This document shows, piece by piece, positions 25,293-36,119 of a stretch of DNA of 64,000 bases. Each line of letters begins with the position of its first letter. Positions within the stretch are counted from its first letter, which is position 1. Both the position numbers and the translations under genes were made by a program. Source of the DNA: Chelonoidis abingdonii (lineage: Eukaryota; Chordata; Testudines; Testudinidae); assembly GCF_003597395.2 (NCBI RefSeq), contig NC_133773.1:78035668-78099667 (forward strand). The letters run 5' to 3'. The notes under the pieces were generated by a model that did not search any database, was not told where the DNA came from, and saw only the letters and a list, made by a program, of their open reading frames with translations.

Positions 25293-26455
25293 CTCTACCC
25301 TGACATCTGGTGGTGAATTATGGGGAGTGTGGAAGGAATCTCAGGGAGTGTGGAAAGGAATTCCAGGTATTTGCATTGGCACACCCACCCCACCCAGCAT
25401 AAGCCCATGGCAGCCTGGGATGGTTATTTTGACAGCTGGGATCCCCAATTTCTTTGTTATTGGGGCAGGAGGAAAAAAAAGTGCTGTCACCCTAATTATG
25501 TGAATGAGGAACTATGAGACTGCTTTATGACAGAAATGACTCAACCTAAATTAAGTAGTACTTGCTAGACAAGGGACATGGGTTCCAAAACCCAGTGAAT
25601 TGAGAGAGGTTGGAGGCTGGTGTGTGTATCTGATGGTATGGGTGCCTTTTGAGGGCCTGGAACACCAATTGCACATCCTCCTCTCTCCACTGTTAAAGAG
25701 TAGAGCTAATTTTGATTCCATTAGGAATTCATCTAGAGACTGCTGAGCTGAATTCATGTTAGGCCAATGGTGCACCAGCACCAGGGCTCCCCTACTAAGA
25801 GCTGAAATCACTGAGTGCTGTGTTAACTAGTGGGGGAGCCTGAAGACTTATCACTAAGTGACTGGCAGAGTGGAGCAGTTTGCAGCATGTTGGAGCAGCC
25901 CATGGAACAGTGAGCAGAGTGGAGTGGTTTTCAGGGACGGCTGGAGTGGTGGCATAGCAGGTGTAGTGGAGCTGGTCATGGTGAAGGCTGCAGCAGAACT
26001 CCACGGAGAGGTGGAGCAGTTGCCCCTTAACACCCTGTGTGGGCTTCCCCTCCACCCATTTCCACCCAGGCTGGAGTGGGTAAAACTCTGCAGATAAACT
26101 TTTGAACTCGGGGGTGGCACTGACCAGAGACTTTTGGGTTGTTGGACTTTGGGGTGATTCTTATGGTTTGTGTTATAATCCTGTTTGTGGTATTTCTCCA
26201 ATGTGATGTGGTATTTCTCCAATGTGATGCCACATTGTTTCCCTCCTTTATTAAAAGGATTTTGCTACACTCAGACTCCGTGTTTGCGAGAAGGGAAGTA
26301 TTGCCTCCTAGAGGTGCCCTGAGGGGGTGGTATGTAAGTGTCCCAGGTCACAAGGTGGGGGCTCAAGCAGGTTATGCATTGTGTTATTGAAACAGAACCC
26401 CTGGATACTGAACCCGGCCCTTGTTACTGCCAACTCAGAGGGGCAGAAGGGTTAC
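25293..26455 (+). mobile_element. Solo LTR, about 1.16 kb, nested
   Basis: The insertion is bounded by a perfect 5-bp repeat atgag (25288-25292 and 26456-26460). The right end reads 'cagaagggttac' and the left 'ctctaccctgacatc'; the exact edge can slide by a base. An ATTAAA signal lies near 26250. The unit contains a 21-bp tandem duplication at 26187-26228. No gag/pol is present. Open frames of up to 122 codons in it (25795-26222 minus) have no recognisable domains. Confidence 0.65.
26187..26228 (+). repeat. 21-bp tandem duplication in LTR
   Basis: Two exact adjacent copies of a 21-bp unit beginning gtggtatttctcc (26187-26207, 26208-26228). Such direct repeats are common in LTR regulatory regions but may be a simple slippage event. 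Confidence 0.9.
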
Positions 26456-27116
26456 ATGAGTAATGTAGCATAGGCAGTGCAGCATTGTTTAGCTGGGCTG
26501 AGTACAAATGTGACTGAACCCTGTGGATATGTATTTCGCATGACTAACCCATGCAGCCACTGCCTGTGCTACTGCGGCTCAGTCAGAGAGCTAGCATGAA
26601 TAAGTATACATGAACTGGAAATCACGCCTCTAGCTCGTACTGTAGGTGTAGCCACAGCAGTTCATGAAGAGTTTGGCTTTTGAGTATAGGTTAGGTATAC
26701 AACTGTTGTGAAATTTTCCCATACTGAAGAACCTCATCAGCTGTGATCAATATTTAGGTAGGGGTGTTTCAGCTCTAGTTTTGATATGTTTCTCAGTCAG
26801 CTCTTAAGCAATGCCATAAGAGCTGCAGTTGGTTTTGTTGCTGAACATGTTTTTCTTTAACTGGAGTGCAGAAGCCTTAATTGACTTTGGAACTTATTTT
26901 AGCCTTTACGTTACGATCTTTCTCTGACTTCCCATAAACTAAAGCGTTATCTACCTAAAGTTCCACTCCCTCCAGCCCTTGCAGAATTTCATTCATTCTC
27001 CTTTTGAAGATTTCTGGGGCATACTGGAAGCCAAGCAAGAGGCATTAAAGGCAATTCCCTTCCAAATGGCCTTAAAAGTATGGCAGCTTTGTGTCCAAAA
27101 TTATTACACTGGCATC

Positions 27117-27192
27117 AAGAAACTAATAATCACTCACAAAATGTACATATTTGTTTGCTTGCATAGAACAATCCATTTTGGAGCATGCTAAA
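27117..27192 (+). repeat. Block shared with the hAT element at 24028-24104
   Basis: Both places read 'ggcatcaagaaactaataat' and continue in parallel through 'ttgcttgcata.aacaatcc' for about 75 bp with few differences. The copy at 27117 has none of the hAT ends around it, so it is a relic of the longer hAT family or an older module captured by it. Confidence 0.6.
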
Positions 27193-27227
27193 AGCTCATT
27201 GGGTGGGAATCATCTTCCTTTGCCCCA

Positions 27228-27312
27228 GTGTTGGAACATCTCCTAGCACAGTGGAGTCCTGCTTCATGACTAGAGTTCCTAGGCACCACAGTAATATAAA
27301 TAATAAAAAAAA
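27228..27312 (+). repeat. SINE/LINE 3' tail (TAATAA-ending)
   Basis: Reads 'tcctagcacagtggagtcct', 'tgactagagttcctaggcac', then 'taatataaataataaaaaa'. The same tail ends the SINE at 54656-54880. Recalled as the L2-like tail of amniote MIR-type SINEs. Head missing. Confidence 0.5.
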
Positions 27313-27789
27313 GTGGGTGCCTATGCAATTTTGAAGGCATGTATTTAGAGACCATTATTAAAATTTTGCCCTTAACCCTCTTATTGGAACTGTCTCTGAA
27401 TCTCTCTTGAGTTCATGAATTTCCCCTCCCCCACATAATGGAAAAAGCCTTAATATAAAGTGCATCAACAACAGCTATTTGAAATATGACTGAAACAACT
27501 AGCACTTAAGAAGATTTTCCTTTTGAAAATTGAACAGGAAAAATCAATACCACGTTACTCTCATCACAAAAAATAGAGTGTGATCTGTCTGGCTGGGACA
27601 CAGTTCCATCCCAGGTTGTTTTATTTGTTTGGTGATACTCCAATCTGTGTAGCGTGTCAGATTTTTTCTCCCCATGTTATTTAAGGTTTGTAGCTCTGCA
27701 AGTCTGTAACTGATATGTTTTCCATTTATTCTTTTTCTGTCTCACAGTTCAACAATATTTAAACCCCAAACAATGTAATTAACTTAGAG

Positions 27790-28150
27790 TCACGGCTGCC
27801 AGTGCAAATCTCTCCAAAGCAATCACTAAAGCTTGACTGCGCCAATCATGCTCCTCTTAAGTCCGTTCAAAATGCTGCTAAGATCATCATCTTGGCTTGT
27901 TGCTTTGATCATATCACCCCCCTCTTTGAGTGTCTCCACCTGCTCTCCCTTCACCTCCACATCAAATACAAGCTTCTTATCTTTACCTTTTAAGGCTCTT
28001 CATAACTTGGCTCCTCCCTCCCTGATATAGTAACCTATTGTGACATCAACCCCCGCCTTCACTCTGTTAATGTTCTCAGCCTTTACCTCCCTCTCTTCAG
28101 CTTCTTTCTTAAATACCTCTGCAATTTCTCCCATGCTGTCCATTATCCTG
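27790..28150 (+). pseudogene. L2/CR1-type LINE reverse transcriptase C-terminal remnant
   Basis: Translation on the plus strand gives 'SVQNAAKIIILACCFDHITP' and, after a frameshift, 'FKALHNLAPPSL'. This is the order of the conserved C-terminal block of L2/CR1-group reverse transcriptases (VQNAA, DHITP, LHWLP, FKALH-LAPPYL). The W of LHWLP is lost and several frameshifts break the frame, so it is inactive. No 3' tail or duplication identified. Confidence 0.65.
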
Positions 28151-28355
28151 ATTTGAGCCCTTAGGTCTAGCTCCTAAAAGTTATTTAGATGCCTAACACG
28201 TGGGAGCTATGTACCTAACTTCCCTTGAGGGTCTGGGCCTTAGTCATTACTGACATATATATACACTACTGCTGCTAACATTTAAGGAAGGCACCAATTA
28301 AACCAAATCCACACTGACCTTAGCTCAGGTATCTCTCTACATAACACACTTATAG

Positions 28356-28443
28356 CCTGATTATTTCAAAGTTGTTGAGCCCCAGCAGCTCCCACTGGTT
28401 TCATTGAGACTTGTGGGTATTCAGCACCTCTGCAAATCAGACC
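28356..28443. repeat. Palindromic repeat remnant
   Basis: 'cagcagctcccactggtttc' and 'gagacttgtgggtattcagc' are the two decayed arms of an inverted repeat flanking a CATTGA core. It belongs with the palindromic family noted at 1278. A second remnant sits at about 28165-28240. Confidence 0.45.
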
Positions 28444-31400
28444 ATTTGAGGCTTCACAAAAAAGTTCTCTCCTAATATATACAATCGTAACTCACATGTC
28501 CAATTTCTCAAAGCTTCCTCAAACATCAAACTTTTACTATGAAATCATTAGATGAAGATATGTTATAGTAAGTACTCTCTCCCTGACACTCACACTCTGT
28601 GTGGGCAAAAGAGAGAGATTGTTTTTCTCTCTGTTTTCCCTTTAACTATGAAGAATTTGAAGACAACAGAGAGAAATCAAGATGAAAGAAAACAAAGACA
28701 AATTATTTGGAAGCACTGCAGATTTAACAAGTATGTTAATGCTATTTTGGTAGCACAGAACCCATCCGATTTTAGCCCCCTGCAATCTGATTTTGAATTA
28801 ACCTTGGGCCAGGAGTTCTGCTTTACAGTTGGGTGAGAGAACCTCCACACGTCAACCAAATGAAAAGCATATAAAATAGCAAGTGGTTCTCTGGCTTCAC
28901 TGTGGCTGAGCATCTTTATGATTTCTATCACCATCATCAATCAGTGCAGATACAGTCTTCCTCTAGGACAATGGTGCTTTCAGAGTCACAGCTAGGTTAG
29001 TCTTCAGCGAAGGTTGTAGAGAAACACAACGCAGTCCCATCTCAGATTAGGATTTTACACATTCAATAAATAAAGCTCAGAACACTGTTCCAGGCTGACT
29101 TCTAGGTGTTGAAGTTCATATGAAGAATCTGTTATAAGAAAAGGAGCTGAATTCTTGCAGTGGGAGAAAATAATAGCACCCCAGCACTCATATTAGTATC
29201 AGCGGCAAAAATGATACTTCTCCTTCCCAGTTGCTTAAACGCATTCAGATCAGGTAGCTGATTTTCTTCCAGGAGGCAACTTTGGCCTGCTTTGTTTTGA
29301 AAATTCAAATAATTGCACCCTTTTCTATCTCTGTCTAAGGAGAGCAATATGAAGAAACACTGCAGAACTCAGATTTAGAGTGGCCAAAAGAAGAACGAGA
29401 GAAATAAGAGAAGGTAAGAACACTCAAAGTGAAGCAAGCCATTAAAAAGCTTATGCTTAGAGTTTTTACATGTTTAACCTTGCAAACTAGCTTCTTTAAA
29501 TGACAGCATTTTCAGCTTTCAAAACTGTCAAATGAGACATTCCTCAGAATAAAGGAAGCAGAATGTAAACTGTGCTGTGAATCAGGGGAAAAAGCTTCAA
29601 CCTCAAAGCTCTACTTCTATTTCATGCTTTAATCCAAAACCTTACTCATTCTCTCTACACAGCAGTCACTCCTTCCATACAGGGACTGTCTGAAATACTA
29701 GAGGCAGAAAAGAGGCCCTCCTAAGCCTCTTTATTGTCCTTGGCCTTCAAAAACACACTGTCGTCAGGATTCTGCTGCAACACTGACATTACTTCTGGGG
29801 CAGCCTGGCAGACTCAGAAGAAGCTTCCAAAGTTCCACCTGTAGATATTCTTCATGTCCTGGCAACCCCAATCTGGAACTCTACAGTGCCTCCACCACAC
29901 AACAAGTTTTGAGGCTCACAACAGTTGGGGGAGGTAGACTGCCACAGTGGCAAATGGACCCCAGTGGGCAGCCTCTCTGAAAGAACTGACCTCTGAGCAG
30001 CACCTGAGCACGTCTGGAGAGGTTACTCAGATTGTAACGGTCTGGGCACTGACTCTGCCATCTGCCCTCCCTCAGGTGTCTGAGCCTCGGCCCCACTAAC
30101 TTGTAGCCCGAAGGTGTCTCTTTAATACATTTGTCCTACTACAAGACTGGAGACTTTTGAACATTAGATTCAGGACTCAAAGTCTGACTCTCCAGTCCTA
30201 CACTGCAAAGGGTGTTTCAGACAATGCTTTCTGGTTTACATCCTCCATGAGCAGTACACCAGAGATCCCCTTCCCTATCCTCTAACATACTATCTAGTAT
30301 GCAATGACACCCTAACTTTCTCCATCCCCAAAGTAAAGCCAGCAACTATAATGCTGTACTTCACAACATTCATACTCTGTACAACCCCCATTCTGTAACT
30401 CACTGTACTCCTGCACAGTAAATTGCAAGATCTGGGTGTATGAGATAACCAACACAGCATTCTCTAGTAAGAGTTAAAATATATAATTTTGTATTGCCCT
30501 AAGAAAGCTCACTGAGGTCAGACAGAGCACTGAACAGTAATCTTTAATAAGCCACTTTGTAGTTTGTCTCTATGATCAAAGAGCTCTTGTCCAGTGTGTA
30601 GTAGCTTGTTTCCTTTACATTTCAGCTTTACATTTAGTTTCCAGAGAGGAGAGAATAAATCCTTCCAATAACAATGATGAATCTTTAATAGCACTCATTA
30701 AAATCGATGTTTGATTTTTTTTCAACAAGTCCACATGAAATATGATTTTTTTTAGACCAAAAATGCACTTAAAAGCTTTTGGGCTATTTGTAACAAAACA
30801 CCTTTAATTCCTTTTATAATAGCTGAAGCTCTATCAGCAGTTTAAAAAAAAAATTGAATGTGGCTTTGATCTTCAGATATCAGCTAGAGGGTACTCCACA
30901 CTTGGATTTAAAGTAATGTACTGTAGAAAGCTAGTGCCCAGTGAAAAATTCTCAATTACTTTAAGAGCTGGCCTTCACTATGCTTTTACTTTTACAGAGC
31001 TTTCTCCTTTTTTTGAAATTTCAACTTCCATAATACCAAAGTGCTTTAAGCAATTATTTATTATGGCATTACCTTATACTCCTTTTCTTTTCAACACATA
31101 GAGAAAAGTTGCATTTGCTTCATGAGACCAGGCAGCATGCTCCAGTTGAACTTATACCTTCCCCTCTTCTCCGATAGAAGCCTGTGATATCCTGTCCCAG
31201 GAGGCAGCAATTTCCTTTTCTCCTTTGATGAGCTGCAGTGTTCCCTTGCCTATAGTTCTGCAACAAGAATTAAATCAAAAGAAAACTAACTCTAAGATGT
31301 TTGCTTACTGCCATGGATTCTGGTCAGAAAAATGCATACTTAAAACCTAAATTTTCAATTCCTTGCCCATGTTTTAATGCACCTGACTTGTATACTTACT

Positions 31401-31564
31401 ACATCCGATGTGTGTGGAAGATAGAAGATGTGTGTGTATATAGGTATGCAGAATTCCTGATTTGTGTGTACATCAGGTGTTATTGCACACATGGAAGCTG
31501 GATGTGCACATACATGCATTTACCTTATTGTACAGAGCTGGTGAGCAATTTTCCATCAGCATGA
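28444..31564. other. Unassigned non-coding DNA
   Basis: No known repeat recognised. A mildly GC-rich stretch at 29760-30120 has a 71-codon minus frame without motifs. The frame at 31301-31564 is cysteine/tyrosine-rich from TGTGTA-like sequence and is probably chance. Confidence 0.4.
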
Positions 31565-31925
31565 TTCTCTGATGGGAAATGCCCTTTTCTGAAAATAGAA
31601 ATTTTCTATGGAATTTTATGTATTTATTTATTTTCCAAAATAGAAAAGAAGACTATAGAAATGATGGCTCCCAGCTGCCTGCCTGGAAGGCTCTTGTTAA
31701 TTTAATTTTTCTTCCTGAATTCCAAAAGTGAAATTAATAAGAGCTCTCCAGGTAATCAACTGTCAAGCCAAAAAAATCTATTTTAGTTCTCCCAAAACAG
31801 AATTTTTCTGGAAATCTATTCAAGCAACTATTTTGCATTTTTGACTTTTTGCCCCACAAATCCACAAAACTTTTCACAGAAAGGGATTTCCATTTCCCTG
31901 CCAGATCTACTGTTGAGGGTATAGT
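31565..31925. repeat. T/A-rich repeat with GGGAAAT/ATTTCC boxes
   Basis: 'tgatgggaaatgcccttttc' at the left and 'gaaagggatttccatttccc' at the right are roughly complementary, around an interior of 'ttttcc' and 'ccagctgcctgcctgg'. It resembles a decayed inverted-repeat element. Boundaries are not certain. Confidence 0.35.
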
Positions 31926-32284
31926 ACTAAAAATCTGGGCCCATTTTTAAAGATTTTTTTTGTAAACAGTGATAAGATACAGTTGTTTTTAAAGTGAGGG
32001 ACTTATGTAATTGATTAAAAAAGGTAAAGTACAGAAAGGCATTCTGAGAGCTTTATCTGATGTGACCATGTACTTGATTGATTCTCTCTAATACATGCAC
32101 TAAAGATTATTGTAGTGTGGTGACACTCATTATTGAGGAGATATGATCCTGCTCTGTAGTGTAAATTTACAGCTTGGGGTTCATTTAGGTCTCTGATTGC
32201 TCTTGTAGTTTCAGGTAGCATTGGTGAGCAAAAGCATCTTTTCCAACTTCGTTGAAGATACTTGCAACCATTTCTTTGAGATGT

Positions 32285-32405
32285 GAACATGCCTGATGAC
32301 CTCTGGATTATATTATTGCAAATGTGTTCTATATGGGGTTACCCTTGAAGATAATTTGGAAGACACAGATGGTACAGATGCAGCTTTCCATCTGCTTTCT
32401 GTCCT
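32285..32405 (+). pseudogene. CR1/L2-type LINE fragment
   Basis: One frame reads 'GLYYCKCVLYGVTLEDNLED', matching in spacing the recalled 'LDYCNALYxGLPxxxxxxLQxVQNAAA' block of L2/CR1-group reverse transcriptases. Only this short block can be recognised. Flanking sequence at 32000-32284 may belong to the same element but I cannot show it. Confidence 0.4.
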
Positions 32406-33129
32406 AAGCCGAAATATTGTTAAAGAAATATTTTCATACTGTGAGATGTGAAATGGGCTGTAAAGCTCATAGATTCTTCACCAGGGAGTGGAAGAAGTCA
32501 GATAACTTATTGTTTCTTTATAAGAATATTATAAAATCCTTGAAGGTGTCAATACTCAGGCTCTCAGTAAATCTAATGAAACATATAACACATGTAGACT
32601 GCATCCAATAAGTCCTCCCCTCAGGCCATTAAGGTATTTTCTGCAAGGGTCACCTCAAATCCTTGGACTGAGGAGAACAGAGATTTGTACAGTGAGATTT
32701 ACAAAGCAGCCATATGAGATTTGCGATTCCTTCACCTAAATCTACAGAACTGACATTCTCCTCAAATGATGCATTCTTTGGTTTTTCACTTAATACAATT
32801 TTCAGAAGTAAATAAATAAAATAAATTTCCATTTCTCCTAGAGGGATTTCTATTGCTTTGTATTTGATATTTCTTCCCTCCTTTAGACCTGGCTCTTACT
32901 GCATTCTACTTCCCATGAGCAATATCTAGACTAGGGGATGCCCAGCATATAAGAAAGAAAAAAGTAGTTTCCTAATCTCTATTATACTTATTTGGATTGC
33001 AGTAACACTGAGACACTCCTACTGAGATCAGGACCCTCTTGTGTTAGGAATGTTTCAAATACGCAATGAAAGACAGTCTCTATTGCTAAAACCTTACAAT
33101 TAATGCTTATCATAAATTATGTTTCAGAT

Positions 33130-33575
33130 CAGCGGTCATGTTAAAAAAAATAGGTTAGTTTGGAACCAAAACTGATTTTTTTTTCTCCAGTTTTTTTCTT
33201 GATGAAACAAACAAAATCCCCAAGCCCCTGAAAAATTTTTTTGGATTAAGTGAAATGTTTTGAACGTTGATTCAAACATGACAGTTCAAAATGAACTGTT
33301 AAATTGAAATGATGTTTTCAAAACAAAATGCTGTTTCAATTCAACATTTCATTTAGAAAATGCCATTTCAAAGTGACCTTTTGTTTCAAAAATTGTTTTG
33401 AAAAAATGTCAAAGCAGTTCATTTTGGCAGTTCTGAAATTTTTGTTTTCCGCTTTGTTTAGGATGAAGCTATTTGCCAAGTTTGACCCACATTTGTGAAT
33501 AGTTTTGGTACTCAAAAATACAGTTTTATGGCAAATCTACTGTTTGCTGAAAAAAATTCACTCATCTCTACTTAC
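33130..33575. repeat. TTTTGAAA/TTTCAAAA-rich repeat
   Basis: Densely packed 'ttcaaaatg', 'catttca', 'gttttgaa' words on both strands, so almost any part can pair with another. This is a low-complexity, inverted-repeat-rich element of the same general type as 31565-31925. Confidence 0.4.
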
Positions 33576-33611
33576 AATCTAACTCGATAAGACAGACAAA
33601 GGGTGGTGGAA

Positions 33612-33715
33612 AGGAAATACTATTATCTTCGTTTTACAGATCAGGAATTGAGGCATGAGAGATCAAGTATCTTATCCAAGGTCCCACAGGAAGTTTGGGC
33701 CAGAGCCAGTTATTG
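33612..33715 (-). repeat. MIR-like SINE, minus strand
   Basis: 'ttatcttcgttttacagatc' then 'gaattgaggcatgagag' and 'cttatccaaggtcccacagg' is the reverse complement of the MIR central core (CCTCAGTTTCCTCATCTGTAAAATGGGGATAATA and the preceding 'gtgaccttgggcaag'). Confidence 0.7.
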
Positions 33716-34635
33716 TCTAGTGCTTAGAGCATAAGAATGTCCACTAGCTTGGAGAGAACTTCTTTGTTTTTCAGAATGGTTCCTGATACAGTCAACATTG
33801 CTGATGTGAATGCTGTAATCTCCAGTAATTTGATGATGATTTTTTTTTTTATTAGTTTCAGCTTTGGAAGTCACTTCCTGGAGTAAGAGTGCAGTGCTGC
33901 AGCAGTTTAGCAAATGGAACCAGAACTTAAGTGGAAGGAAAGAAAAAACCAAACCAAAACAAGTGAGCTAAATCCTAAAGTACTTCAGATATAGTGGATT
34001 GAGGTCTGGCCTGTGAGCAATGTTGAATCCAGTGGATACCCTCCATTTTGGGAAAGAAAATGCACAGGATATGAAATAATTTTTTTTCTCTTTCAAGACT
34101 CTCTTGGAGGCCAGGGGCCTTCCACATCCTCCACCTCATTTTTATTCTCTCCCTTGCTTGATGATGTTGGGGGGCGGGGGAAGGAACTAGTGGGAAACCC
34201 TTAATCTGATTTTTATCTGTGTAATCTGATAACTGCAGCTGATGCATGAAACCTTTCTCTGTGTTCTTCCTGTGTAACTTAAAGATTCATCTAGTGATAT
34301 GTGCTGTATTTATTTTACTTTTTTAGAGTTAAATAACAGTAAAATGCCCTTACATAAAACTCTAGACACGAAATAAACAGAACTATAATCACAATTACTG
34401 TATGATCCTGTAACAAGAGATCCTATATATTTGATCTGTTTATTGGTTTTTATACATAAGTGAGACAGAATGGATTGAAGATATATACTATAACTCTTGC
34501 AGAGTTACACAGGATACTCCACTATGGAAAGCCCTGGTTCTACAATAAACTCCTTGTGGGAAGATCACAGGGCCTGTGCAGAGCCCCACTGATTTTGAGG
34601 ACCAAAGGATCTATCTGCACAGAGCTCATTGCAGG

Positions 34636-34760
34636 ACTGGAGCCTGAATCAGCAAAGCACTTAAGTATGTGCTTAAGTCTTATCCTTACTCAGCAAATCA
34701 CCTAGGAATGGACTTAAATCTAGCTGATTTCAATAAAGGATGCTTAGGTGCTCGGCTGAA
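34636..34760. repeat. Palindromic repeat with CACTTAAG core
   Basis: 'agcaaagcacttaagtatgt' is followed by 'gcttaagtctta' and a weaker mirrored part 'gctgatttcaataaaggatg'. A decayed inverted repeat, one of several of this general kind in the window. Confidence 0.45.
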
Positions 34761-34809
34761 CTGAGGCCTGAGTGACTAATCGTGCATAAGAACAGAACTC
34801 CTGCCAATA

Positions 34810-35274
34810 TTGCTGTGTGCACAATGCCGTGAGCAGCCAAGCAGCGCTGAAAGACTTTTTTTTATAGTGCAAGGAGCCATGGCAAAAGAAGAGAGGGCAG
34901 AAAGAAAAAGGTTGAAGAAGAACAAACAGAAACCGAAAAGAAGATACAGTGTAGCATCCGTAGCACTTTGTTTCCTGTTTTTTGTTGTTTTAAATCAGTC
35001 TCAACATTGCTTTAATTTAGTTTCTAGACTGAGCAGTATTAGAGTTCCAATACTGGTAAAGAGAGAATTTTACCAGTTCAAAGTTCCTAACAGTTCCATT
35101 CTGCTGAAAACCCAATTTCATACTCATTTACACTCAAAACATACTCTAGATTACAGTTGGTGGTTTTGTTGTTCTTTATTACTTTTCTCAGCTTCTTGTG
35201 CTATGCAATCAACCTCCCTATTCTTGTCCATGTCCACCTTGCCAAAGCCAAAAACTGCAGCAGTCACAGTATAG
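34810..35274 (+). other. Unrecognised 154-codon open frame
   Basis: The ATG-initiated frame carries a basic stretch at residues 26-45 (many E, R, K; KRLKKNKQKPKRR) followed by a hydrophobic segment (VALCFLFFVVL) and then a serine/leucine-rich part. No family is recognised. The flanking DNA has the same base composition as the frame, and the second half derives from T-rich sequence. It is one of the longer frames in the window but probably a chance one. A short gene cannot be excluded. Confidence 0.12.
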
Positions 35275-36119
35275 GCAAGGAGGGGAAAAAGTGAAATATA
35301 ATAAAAAAGGATAAAGTGCTTTGAATTCCAGTGGGAAAATAAAAATGACTTGTATTAAAGGTTAAATATTCCCTAAACCGTAATGTTACAAGTTTTATAG
35401 GAATGATGTCTCTGTATCCTTGTGCAATGCATCATCAATTCACATCCAAATACCACTGACACTGTACATTTTTTATCTCTACAGAACAATATTTGGATAC
35501 TGCTTACCTCTGAGGCAGTTCTTCTGGAAATTATAAATGTATTTCTTCCTAGGGATCAAAAGAAAGCACATCAAAATGAAAGATGAAGTCAACAAACTGA
35601 ATTTGCAGCTGTTTTATATAAACTAGGGGAAGGACTGTAAAATTTCTTGTTCTAATCCACTTTAAAAGGGGTTTGTGGATAGCAATCTGAAAATGTTACA
35701 TTTGAAATACTACTTTACATCCTCCTCTTTCCCACAGAGTGTGTAAATGATTACAAACAATCAGTTTTTCATTGTCAAAAAGGACCATGAAATTACAATC
35801 TTGAAAAATCCCCATGTGAAATCATGCAGCTAATTTTAGATGTACTCTGATCAAAGTGTAGCAGCCTAAAAATAGCATTACTTCAACAAGCAACAAGATT
35901 TCATTTCTGGTTAGGAATTTGCACCACTAACCAATGGTGACTTCAATAAAATTAATCATTTTTACTGCAGAATATATAAATGGTCAGATCTGGAACCTCA
36001 GTAAGGCTGCTTTGCACCTCTCTGGTGGCCCAAACCAACGTTAAAGTCAGCTGAACCAGCTTCCTAGAGATTTTGCTCAGATGGAGTTATGGAAGCATAG
36101 AGCTGGCATAGCTGCCTCT
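35275..36119. other. Unassigned AT-rich DNA
   Basis: No repeat or gene recognised. Confidence 0.45.

Larger units (their letters stand above)
25230..26654. mobile_element. Old DNA transposon split by an LTR
   Basis: The left end TGCCTACACTACAAGCTAG and, at the right, the complement of TGGCTACACCTACAG plus 'gagctag' look like diverged terminal repeats of the 'TCTACACT' type. Left part 25230-25292 and right part 26461-26654 join neatly once the LTR at 25293-26455 is removed. Boundaries are approximate. Confidence 0.45.

Noticed and set aside
26187..26228. CRISPR-like direct repeats
   Set aside because: Only two adjacent copies without spacers, in a vertebrate LTR.
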